Assembly: GCA_030587505.1 (NCBI GenBank) | Contig: JAUQYY010000200.1 | Span: 1-7,184 of the forward strand | Length of the DNA: 7,184 nucleotides | Source: Candidatus Sigynarchaeota archaeon | Lineage (GTDB): Archaea; Asgardarchaeota; Jordarchaeia; Jordarchaeales; Jordarchaeaceae | Reading direction: 5' to 3' | Shown here: one piece after another, positions 1 through 4,673 of the stretch | Numbering within the stretch: the stretch's first letter is position 1 | Layout of the letters: the number at the start of each line of letters is the position of its first letter | Notes under the pieces: generated by a model | Database searches by the model: none | Seen by the model: only the letters and a program-made list of their open reading frames with translations | What the model was told of the DNA's origin: nothing | Made by a program: the position numbers and the translations under genes

Positions 1-98
1 ACATCCTCTCACGCTGAAGCGTGTGGGGTTCTCGGTTGCACTTTGACAACCGATGGGTGTGCCACCACCCAGTTATCCCTACCATAAGGCTTGGGAAT
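1..98 (-). mobile_element. IS200/IS605 (IS1341-type) right end, no transposase or tnpB
   Basis: Read on the minus strand, this stretch ends in a GC hairpin followed by GAGAGGATGT at the window edge. That is the usual look of the right end of IS605/IS1341 elements, where a TTCAGC-type hairpin is followed by GAGGATGT(C). The hairpin pairs 10-14 with 19-23 (CACGC/GCGTG, loop TGAA) and can extend to 5-8 with 25-28 around one T·T mismatch. A second stem pairs 33-38 with 47-52 (CGGTTG/CAACCG) and a third pairs 55-59 with 66-70 (GGGTG/CACCC). Such elements carry tnpB just upstream of this end, which here would be minus-strand coding sequence to the right of about position 100. No frame there encodes a RuvC or zinc-ribbon TnpB C-terminus. 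The element is therefore a remnant or a non-autonomous copy. The call rests on pattern recognition, not on a database match. Confidence 0.6.
1..98 (-). ncRNA. Candidate TnpB guide-RNA (omega/reRNA) scaffold
   Basis: In IS200/IS605 elements the right end is transcribed as the scaffold of the TnpB guide RNA, and the guide is the flanking DNA just past the element. Here the scaffold would run on the minus strand from about 98 down to 1 and contain three clear stem-loops (10-23, 33-52, 55-70). A weak fourth may pair 77-79 with 93-95. The guide would lie left of position 1, outside the window. Without a tnpB beside it, the RNA would have to be silent or work with a TnpB encoded elsewhere. Expression is not known, and the 5' boundary is a guess from where the hairpins stop. 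Confidence 0.42.
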
Positions 99-336
99 AT
101 CGGCGCTCCACGACTTTTACCTACTGGACCTGGATGGCAGGGACAGAGGGAGAATACTCAAGGGAAGAGAGAAAACCATAGAAACTGCGGGTTCGATTCT
201 CAAAGAAGTGATAAACAAAATAAAGTGCGGAGAACTGGCGGCAGACGTTGCAATAAACGACTGGTTAAACACATTCATAAGCAAAGTGAGAAAACACGAC
301 CAGAAAACGAGCACCGAAGTCGTCAGCAGCTCTTAG
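91..336 (+). CDS. Hypothetical short protein, probable 3' fragment of a truncated gene
   Basis: An 81-codon frame with a formal TTG start at 91 and a TAG stop at 334-336. The start has no convincing ribosome binding site and lies inside the hairpin-rich mobile-element end; an in-frame TAA sits at 85-87. From about position 106 onward the translation looks like a real soluble protein: DFYLLDLDGRDRGRIL, then a likely amphipathic helix (ETAGSILKEVINKIK) and a second helical stretch (INDWLNTFISKVRKHD), with a polar serine-rich tail. The simplest reading is the C-terminal part of a gene whose 5' part was removed when the IS605-type end came to rest here. A possible terminator hairpin with a T-run follows the stop at 347-378. 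I do not recognise the family. It could also be an intact small protein with a weak start, or a chance frame. Confidence 0.4.
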   Translation: MGISALHDFYLLDLDGRDRGRILKGREKTIETAGSILKEVINKIKCGELAADVAINDWLNTFISKVRKHDQKTSTEVVSSS

Positions 337-346
337 GTCAAAAGAT

Positions 347-378
347 GTTCCATCCCTCCCCTTGTGATGGAATTTTTT
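347..378 (+). terminator. Hairpin plus T-run after the 91-336 frame
   Basis: CCATC (350-354) pairs with GATGG (366-370). The stem extends by two A-U pairs and one G-U pair (347-349 with 371-373) around a C-rich 11-base loop, and TTTTT follows at 374-378. It starts 10 bases after the TAG of the upstream frame, which fits a transcription end point. Archaeal termination depends mostly on the T-run, so the hairpin may be incidental. Confidence 0.4.
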
Positions 379-384
379 GAATGA

Positions 385-564
385 ATGTTTTTCTCGTACC
401 CCAACCATCAGCTGTCATACGAAAAGAATTGGGGATATTTTCCGCTGAAAACTCGGAGCTATGAGCTAATTCCAACCTCCTCTGGTGAGACACGGATTGA
501 AGTGGACCAACCCGAATGGATTTTTCTCGTACAACTCATAAAGTATAAGAACAAGCGAGTTTAA
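385..564 (+). CDS. Candidate 59-residue orphan protein
   Basis: ATG at 385, TAA at 562-564, with a TGA directly upstream in frame (382-384), so the start is well bounded. The translation has a protein-like composition: it begins MFFSYPNHQLSYEKNWGYF, is rich in aromatic residues, contains VDQPEWIFLVQLIKYKNK near the end, and has no cysteine. There is no clear ribosome binding site; GATGG at 366-370 is rather far away. It may be translated leaderless from the T-rich stretch before it, or it may be the remnant of a longer gene. No motif or family is recognised. The stop lies 50 bases before the deacetylase start on the same strand, so co-transcription with that gene is possible. A chance frame remains a serious alternative. 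Confidence 0.33.
   Translation: MFFSYPNHQLSYEKNWGYFPLKTRSYELIPTSSGETRIEVDQPEWIFLVQLIKYKNKRV
537..563 (+). promoter_or_regulatory. Possible TATA elements for the deacetylase gene
   Basis: Two A/T-rich boxes lie upstream of the ATG at 615: AAAGTATAAG near 540-549 and GAGTTTAAAG near 556-565. With the usual archaeal spacing of about 26 bases, these would place transcription starts near 571 or 588 and give leaders of roughly 25-45 bases that include the GGGTGGT ribosome site at 605-611. Neither is a perfect consensus. Confidence 0.3.
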
Positions 565-614
565 AGTCAACAAAACTGTGGCCTTTTTTCTCATTATAGC
601 ATAAGGGTGGTTGA

Positions 615-1676
615 ATGAAACTGGGATTAATCTCTCACAGAGATTTCGAAGCAATGCATGTTCCAGAGGTTACCAAGCCCTGGATGGAAGCGTTTGAAAA
701 TCCTGCTCGCATAAGACTCACACGTGAATATCTGCAAAACTCGGGGCTTCTGGACAACGAGAATTTGAAATTTTTCAAATGTGAACCGGCTTCGAGGGAG
801 GATATCACGCGTGTACACGATCCCTACCTTCTGGAGGTGGTTAGGGAACTATCAAGGTTGGGCTATGGGGAAGTTGGCTCATCAAGCCTTGTGGTTAAGG
901 ATACGTTTAGGACCGCCTGCCTCTCAGCGGGAGGGGCAATCTCAGCGGTGGAGGAAGTCAGCAAGGGCAGCGTAGAGACAGCCTTCGCCCTTATCCGCCC
1001 ACCGGGCCATCACGCCGGGACAGGACACGCTGAGGGGATGTGCTACTTCAATAACTGCGCCATCGCGGTCCGATGGTTACGAGAAAAGAGAAAAGTGAAG
1101 CGTGTCCTTATACTAGATCTGGACGCTCATCCCTGTGACGGAACATCCCAGATATTCTACTCGGACCCGTCCGTCTTGTGCTTATCCTTTCACGAATACG
1201 GTATGGAGGCCCTAGAGAGGGGGTGGTTGGAGGAGATAGGTAGTGGCGAGGGTGAAGGATACAACATTAACGTACCGCTTCCCCTAGGGACCTGGGGAAA
1301 CGCTTACACGTGGACCTTTGAGCAGATCTTCCCAGACACAGTTAGGGAATTTAGACCCGAAATGCTGGTGGTTTCGTTTGGATTCGACACTCATTACAGC
1401 GACCCGGTGGGAAACATGAATCTACAGGCAGAAGACTACGCTCGGATAACCCGGGTGATCCTCCAGCTGGGAAAAGAGGTGTGCGGGGGAAAAATCGCCT
1501 TCATACTGGAAGGGGGATATAGCCTTTTAGCCCTACCCCTGAGCGTAGGTGCAGTCATATCAACCATACTAAACACGAAAATAGATTACTTCGACAAAGT
1601 CAGCAGACCAAAGAAGATTCCACAAAGCGTCAAAGACATCACAGAGGAAATCCAAAAAATGAGAAGAAGATACTGA
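615..1676 (+). CDS. Histone-deacetylase-family zinc amidohydrolase
   Basis: A 353-residue protein, full length for the arginase/deacetylase-fold HDAC superfamily (class II HDAC, AcuC and acetylpolyamine amidohydrolase relatives). Such enzymes remove acyl groups from lysine side chains or small amines using one zinc ion. The active site is complete: the histidine pair H132-H133 in RPPGHHAG, zinc ligands D170 and H172 in DLDAH and D258 in GFDTH, and the transition-state tyrosine Y302 in LEGGYS. One oddity is the loop after the zinc ligands, which reads DAHPCDGT where most members have HHGNGT or HHGDG. There is no signal peptide or membrane segment, so it should be cytoplasmic. The ATG start follows AGGGTGGT by a few bases. 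The gene stands alone on its strand and runs convergent with the minus-strand group ending at 1703. The substrate cannot be told from sequence; protein lysine, acetylpolyamine or another acylated amine are all possible. Confidence 0.92.
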   Translation: MKLGLISHRDFEAMHVPEVTKPWMEAFENPARIRLTREYLQNSGLLDNENLKFFKCEPASREDITRVHDPYLLEVVRELSRLGYGEVGSSSLVVKDTFRTACLSAGGAISAVEEVSKGSVETAFALIRPPGHHAGTGHAEGMCYFNNCAIAVRWLREKRKVKRVLILDLDAHPCDGTSQIFYSDPSVLCLSFHEYGMEALERGWLEEIGSGEGEGYNINVPLPLGTWGNAYTWTFEQIFPDTVREFRPEMLVVSFGFDTHYSDPVGNMNLQAEDYARITRVILQLGKEVCGGKIAFILEGGYSLLALPLSVGAVISTILNTKIDYFDKVSRPKKIPQSVKDITEEIQKMRRRY

Positions 1677-1680
1677 AAAA
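1676..1680 (-). terminator. T-run downstream of the LpdD-like gene
   Basis: On the minus strand TTTTT is flanked by CAG on both sides, 23 bases past the stop of the LpdD-like gene. It overlaps the stop codon of the convergent deacetylase gene. A T-run of this length is a plausible archaeal terminator; there is no strong stem. Confidence 0.3.
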
Positions 1681-1702
1681 CTGAACCGAAACTCGCCTAG
1701 CT

Positions 1703-2089
1703 TCACGGCAAGGACTCTATCCTTTCGACGATTTTGCGTGTAACACGCCTTGAGTTTTCCACCAAACTTTTGATTTCACTCTCAGTAGCGTTATCGACAT
1801 GGATACCAGCGGATACGGTAACCACTCGGTTGGTTTCCCTCGCCAAGTAATCCGCAGCTTCACGAGCAACAATATCATCCTTGTGTTCAGGCAGAGTGAT
1901 CACAGAAGAAGTTGAAGAAACCTCGCCTGGTCTGCCTCTGCTTGGACGCGGAACCGCGACAGCCAGGGCCCCTATGTGGGGCTTCTCCCCACCGCCGATT
2001 CCAACCACCAAGTCTTCACCCAACAGGAAGAAAACAGCCCAAACACGCAGCCTACCTTCACCTTCCTCAACGTAGAAAGCCTTAGGCAT
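1703..2089 (-). CDS. LpdD-like protein (prenylated-flavin chaperone family)
   Basis: A 128-residue protein with the conserved blocks I associate with the LpdD-like family: GGGEKPHIGALAVAVPRP (residues 32-49), SSVITLPEHKDD (61-72) and GIHVDNATESEI (95-106). LpdD is the small subunit accompanying UbiD-type gallate or hydroxybenzoate decarboxylases and is thought to help supply prenylated FMN. Archaeal single-domain homologues are common. By inference it could serve the UbiD-like phosphomevalonate-derivative decarboxylase of the archaeal mevalonate pathway, but no UbiD or UbiX gene is in the window. The ATG at 2089 follows GGGAGTGGT closely, which supports the start. The gene lies 56 bases after the ferredoxin stop on the same strand, with a possible terminator hairpin between, so it may be only partly co-transcribed. 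No membrane segment or signal peptide is seen. The family call comes from motif memory and is less certain than that of the synthetase or deacetylase. Confidence 0.72.
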   Translation of the reverse strand: MPKAFYVEEGEGRLRVWAVFFLLGEDLVVGIGGGEKPHIGALAVAVPRPSRGRPGEVSSTSSVITLPEHKDDIVAREAADYLARETNRVVTVSAGIHVDNATESEIKSLVENSRRVTRKIVERIESLP

Positions 2090-2114
2090 ACCACTCCCTC
2101 GGAACCTAACACGG

Positions 2115-2135
2115 AAAAATGGAGATTATCCTCCA
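2115..2135 (-). terminator. Hairpin plus T5 between ferredoxin and LpdD-like genes
   Basis: On the minus strand TGGAG pairs with CTCCA around a six-base loop (stem 2131-2135 with 2120-2124), followed directly by TTTTT (2119-2115). It lies 11 bases past the ferredoxin stop and 26 bases before the LpdD-like start. It would end or weaken the upstream transcript, so the LpdD-like gene may be expressed at a different level. Confidence 0.42.
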
Positions 2136-2145
2136 AACGGTTTTT

Positions 2146-2400
2146 TTAGCCTTCCTCCTCGACAAAGATTGCGAGTTCAGGACAATACAGCTCGCAGAAC
2201 CTACACGCTCTACACTTCTCCAGGTGGGTTGGTTGCGGCAGATAGTAGCCCTGCTCGTTCTGTTTTCTTGACTTTTCCAGCACACCGTGGGGGCAGAAAT
2301 ATATGCAGAGCTCACAGCCTTTACAGAGCTTCGGATCTATGTGAATCGCTCTCGCCCTCTTTCTCGGTTTCTTATCACTCTTTTCCACCACAACCGTCAT
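2146..2400 (-). CDS. Two-[4Fe-4S] ferredoxin, KorD/delta-subunit-like
   Basis: With the ATG at 2400 the protein has 84 residues. It carries two four-cysteine motifs: C26-x2-C29-x2-C32-x3-C36-P and C63-x2-C66-x2-C69-x3-C73-P, each typical for one [4Fe-4S] cluster. The spacing between motifs, with an NEQGYYLPQP stretch, closely resembles the delta subunit (KorD type) of 2-oxoacid:ferredoxin oxidoreductases, which passes electrons to ferredoxin. The N-terminus is basic (KKPRKRAR). No alpha, beta or gamma subunit is present here, so a free electron carrier or a subunit acting in trans are both possible. A GTG at 2451 would add 17 residues but would overlap the upstream gene by 38 bases. The ATG lies 13 bases after that gene's stop and is preferred. 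It is the middle gene of a three-gene minus-strand run. Confidence 0.85.
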   Translation of the reverse strand: MTVVVEKSDKKPRKRARAIHIDPKLCKGCELCIYFCPHGVLEKSRKQNEQGYYLPQPTHLEKCRACRFCELYCPELAIFVEEEG

Positions 2401-2413
2401 CCCACTCAAGTTT

Positions 2414-2716
2414 CTAGACGAACCACCTGCTGCCCGCAGGCTTCGATTCACGTTCCCCTTTTTTGTTTCTGAGTTCCATGTTCAGTTCGGGAAACACTTC
2501 CTCGGTTATCCTTAGAATCTCTTTAACCGACTCCTCATCCTCCGATATAGTGATGTAAAACAGTGCCTGATTCCAGCTGGGAAATAGTGATAGAACACCC
2601 ACGAAGCGGTTGTTTTTAATGATGAAGTATTCGCAGCAGTGCTGCTTTATCCCAAAGCCACTCTCCGACAGGCGGCTTCTCAGATTCCGAAGTTTCCTCG
2701 CTGTGAACGAATACAA
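2414..2716 (-). CDS. Hypothetical 100-residue protein, first gene of the ferredoxin group
   Basis: The frame starts at a TTG (2716) with GAGG about nine bases upstream. An in-frame stop lies seven codons before the TTG and there is no ATG in between, so the start is close to fixed. The N-terminus is basic (ARKLRNLRSRL). A Cys-Cys pair (KQHCCEYFIIK) is followed by a likely beta-hairpin stretch (RFVGVLSLFPSWNQALFYI) and a helical acidic segment (EDEESVKEILRITEEVFPEL), ending in a charged tail. There are no membrane spans. I do not recognise the family. It is 13 bases upstream of the preferred ferredoxin start and on the same strand, so it likely shares its transcript and possibly its function. 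Divergent from it lies the TrmB-like regulator gene. Confidence 0.6.
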   Translation of the reverse strand: MYSFTARKLRNLRSRLSESGFGIKQHCCEYFIIKNNRFVGVLSLFPSWNQALFYITISEDEESVKEILRITEEVFPELNMELRNKKGERESKPAGSRWFV

Positions 2717-2765
2717 ATTGACTTTCCTCGGTTCTCATTTTTGGAGTAGTTGTTTTAGACTTCGT

Positions 2766-2785
2766 GTTATTAGCGTTATTAAGTT
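2766..2785. promoter_or_regulatory. Direct GTTATTA repeat over a likely minus-strand TATA box
   Basis: GTTATTA occurs at 2766-2772 and again at 2775-2781, a nine-base period. On the minus strand, ACTTAATAAC (2785-2776) would serve as a TATA element, with a start near 2755 and a leader of about 40 bases before the TTG at 2716. A repeated half-site covering a TATA box in the spacer beside a regulator gene is the usual picture of an operator. It is A/T-rich and could be chance. Confidence 0.3.
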
Positions 2786-2815
2786 TTTGAAGAAAAGGTT
2801 CCAACGCCAGGCAAT

Positions 2816-2845
2816 CATTAATTTAAAAAGGATTAAAAAAATACA
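2816..2845 (+). promoter_or_regulatory. A/T-rich promoter of the TrmB-like regulator gene
   Basis: ATTAATTTAAAAAGG and GATTAAAAAAATAC lie side by side. The second, centred near 2838, would give a transcription start near 2864. The formal TTG at 2866 would then have almost no leader, while the in-frame ATGs at 2896 and 2902 would have leaders of 30-40 bases. This supports one of the ATG starts. Confidence 0.45.
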
Positions 2846-2895
2846 ATAACAGAGAGTTAAAAGCCTTGCTCACTGCTAGAAGCTTTTCGGGCTGC

Positions 2896-3681
2896 ATGGG
2901 TATGATAAGCAACAAGACAAAGAAGGCGCTGGAGAGCGTAGGGCTAACCAAGTACGAGATTGAGGTTTATTTAACTCTTCTCAATTCGGGTTCGCTCACC
3001 GCCATCGAATTGAGCAAGAAAAGCGGTGTACCCTACTCGAGAATCTACGAAGTGACGGAGAGGCTCGAGAAAAAGGGTTGGGTGAGGTCAGACAGAGGGA
3101 GGCCGAACAGGTACAGACCCAGACCACCCACGGAAGCGATGAGAAGCCTCAAGCTCCAAATACTAAAGGAGATAGAAGACAATGAAGAGCAGATAATCAA
3201 CGAGCTTCAGCCCATCTACGAGAAGAGCGGAGAGTCAGAGCGGCCAGACATATGGATAATCCACGGAGAGGAGAACCTCCTGGAAAAGATAGGAGAGATG
3301 GTGGAAAAAACAAAGAAAAACGTGCTTATCGCCTTCCCAAAAATAACAAAGGAAAACTTCGAAGTTCTACAGCAGATTCTGAGCAAACTGAGAAGTAAAC
3401 CCGTAGAAACAAAATTTATGACTTCGAATGTTGAGGAAAAAGTTCTTGATAAACTGCTTAAATATGCTAGAGAGGTAAGAACCAGAGATATACTATATGG
3501 CGGCGGTATAATAGTTGATAACCGCGAAGCGATTCTAATATTCCCAGAGATTAGCCCTGACGGGAAAATCACATTCTCCATGGGAATATGGTCTGACCAC
3601 CTTGGACTCGCCGGACTGGCAGCCGATTACTTCGAATACCTCTGGAGCACCTCAAACGTTATTAAAAATATGGAGGAGTAA
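2896..3681 (+). CDS. TrmB-family transcriptional regulator
   Basis: A 261-residue protein from the ATG at 2896; a second ATG at 2902 (MISNKTKK...) is just as good, and an in-frame TTG exists at 2866. The N-terminal winged helix (about residues 3-75) has the TrmB signature: ALESVGLTKYEIEVYLTLL, then AIELSKKSGVPYSRIYEVTE as helix-turn-helix, then LEKKGWV and the wing around GRPNRYRP. A charged linker helix (SLKLQILKEIEDNEEQI) leads to the C-terminal effector region (about 125-255), which has the HGEENLLEKI and IWSDHLGLAGLAADYFEYLW blocks common in archaeal TrmB-like proteins. The ligand is unknown; known members bind sugars or other metabolites. The gene begins a two-gene transcript with the methyltransferase and is divergent from the ferredoxin group, so it may regulate itself and either neighbour. 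There is no membrane segment. Confidence 0.88.
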   Translation: MGMISNKTKKALESVGLTKYEIEVYLTLLNSGSLTAIELSKKSGVPYSRIYEVTERLEKKGWVRSDRGRPNRYRPRPPTEAMRSLKLQILKEIEDNEEQIINELQPIYEKSGESERPDIWIIHGEENLLEKIGEMVEKTKKNVLIAFPKITKENFEVLQQILSKLRSKPVETKFMTSNVEEKVLDKLLKYAREVRTRDILYGGGIIVDNREAILIFPEISPDGKITFSMGIWSDHLGLAGLAADYFEYLWSTSNVIKNMEE

Positions 3682-3683
3682 TA
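3672..3683 (+). promoter_or_regulatory. Shine-Dalgarno site within the TrmB-like gene's end
   Basis: GGAGGAG (3672-3678) overlaps the last sense codons of the regulator and ends five bases before the TTG at 3684. Only two bases separate the regulator's TAA from that TTG. The site fixes the methyltransferase start and indicates translational coupling of the two genes. Confidence 0.75.
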
Positions 3684-4496
3684 TTGTTCAGAAAGCCGAT
3701 AATAGGGCGCTTCTTATCCTACCATAGACACGAAAGCCCGAGCCCTGCGGTGGTAGCCTTCAGGGAGTGGATCTACCGAACCATTGGACACCCCTACCTC
3801 CTCGACGTGGTAAGGGCGAAAAGAGTTTTCAAAGCACTAAACCCCAAACCCAAAAAAAGGGTCCTTGACCTTGGATGTGGCTGGGGCGTCTGGAGCGTCG
3901 CCCTCATGGACGAGGGGTTAAGAATGGTTGCCATGGATCTTCCCAACGAAGACTTTTTCGAGGCTCACAAATCAGCTCGAATAAACGATCTACCAATAGA
4001 ATTCATAATCGCCGACGGCCAAGCTCTGCCCTTCAGGGAAGACACCTTCGATGGTGTTATAATGCTGGATGTTTTGGAGCACATCCCCGATGATAGGAGG
4101 GCTATGCAGGAGTCAAAAAGGGTTATTAAAGAGGGAGGAGCCGTTGTCGGCACAGTTCCCACCACGGAGAAAGAAAAAATACTAATCAAAGAAAAGACTG
4201 TAAGAGGCGAGCTGACGAGGGAGGACTTAGACCTCGGGCACCACCGAAGATACACTCTGAAGAAAATATTGAATCTGATAAAGAGCGCGGGAATGAAGGC
4301 CGCCGCCTACGGTTACTACAACCAGCAGTTCAGCGAGATAGCGGAGGAGATAAGAGAATTCCTCAGACGCCACAAGATTCCAGACTACATAATATTCCCC
4401 TTCCTGTACCCCCTGGCGAAGATAGACGATTACATAATAAAAGAAATGGTGAAAGGCAGCGGATGCTACTTCAAAGCCGTCAAAACCAAACAGTAA
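3684..4496 (+). CDS. Class I SAM-dependent methyltransferase (Methyltransf_11 type)
   Basis: A 270-residue protein starting at TTG, chosen because GGAGGAG sits five bases before it. The Rossmann-fold SAM site is clear: motif I VLDLGCGWG (60-68), the acidic residue ending motif II at D85 (VAMDL), motif III IADGQALPF (109-117) and motif IV DGVIMLDVLEHI (123-134). GHHRRYTLKKILNLIKSAGM (185-204) is the block often seen in methyltransferases of polysaccharide, quinone or lipid pathways. The C-terminal third (EIREFLRRHKIPDY, then IIFPFLYPLAKIDDYI) is partly hydrophobic and may form a lid or membrane-touching patch, though not a clear transmembrane span. It is coupled to the TrmB-like regulator upstream, which suggests shared control. 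The methyl acceptor cannot be deduced. No terminator T-run follows the stop; two short hairpins lie at 4507-4548. Confidence 0.85.
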   Translation: MFRKPIIGRFLSYHRHESPSPAVVAFREWIYRTIGHPYLLDVVRAKRVFKALNPKPKKRVLDLGCGWGVWSVALMDEGLRMVAMDLPNEDFFEAHKSARINDLPIEFIIADGQALPFREDTFDGVIMLDVLEHIPDDRRAMQESKRVIKEGGAVVGTVPTTEKEKILIKEKTVRGELTREDLDLGHHRRYTLKKILNLIKSAGMKAAAYGYYNQQFSEIAEEIREFLRRHKIPDYIIFPFLYPLAKIDDYIIKEMVKGSGCYFKAVKTKQ

Positions 4497-4506
4497 CCCA
4501 GAGCCA

Positions 4507-4548
4507 CCCTTAACGAGAAAGGGACACCCAGAGGTGTGTGACCACACC
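4507..4548. other. Hairpin cluster between convergent genes
   Basis: CCCTT (4507-4511) pairs with AAGGG (4519-4523). GGTGTG (4533-4538) pairs with CACACC (4543-4548) over a TGAC loop. GGTGT can instead pair with ACACC at 4524-4528 over a CAGA loop, so two structures compete for the same strand. No T-run follows on either strand. Apart from this, the 177-base spacer 4497-4673 shows no gene or tRNA that I can recognise. Confidence 0.35.
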
Positions 4549-4673
4549 ACAAGTCGGTCCGTGCTCCGCATCTTGATGTACTCTAATTTCAAATCGAAAC
4601 CTTCACCCAAGCGACGGTACCAGGTGAACTTGATCAGAATCGGTTGCCCCCCATAGCGATAACAATCCTCTTT

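Noticed and set aside
21..380. 119-codon plus-strand frame across the left end
   Set aside because: It runs through the IS605-type hairpins and overlaps the 91-336 frame in another phase. Its composition (many R, Q, H, N and short basic runs) looks like an out-of-frame reading.
388..532. TTTTTCTCGTAC at both ends as possible mobile-element repeats
   Set aside because: Too short, A/T-biased and without paired structures or a transposase; could be chance.
466..654. 62-codon minus-strand frame over the deacetylase start
   Set aside because: Overlaps the well-supported start of the deacetylase and shows no motif.
2616..2804. 62-codon minus-strand frame with a PPVGEWLW stretch
   Set aside because: Overlaps the start of the 2414-2716 gene in another frame, is compositionally odd and has no ribosome site.
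4227..4610. 127-codon minus-strand frame
   Set aside because: Mostly antisense to the methyltransferase C-terminal part, whose motifs are convincing. No ribosome site or recognisable domain.
4570..4610. TTCAAATC resembling a tRNA T-loop
   Set aside because: No acceptor, D or anticodon stems can be formed around it on either strand.
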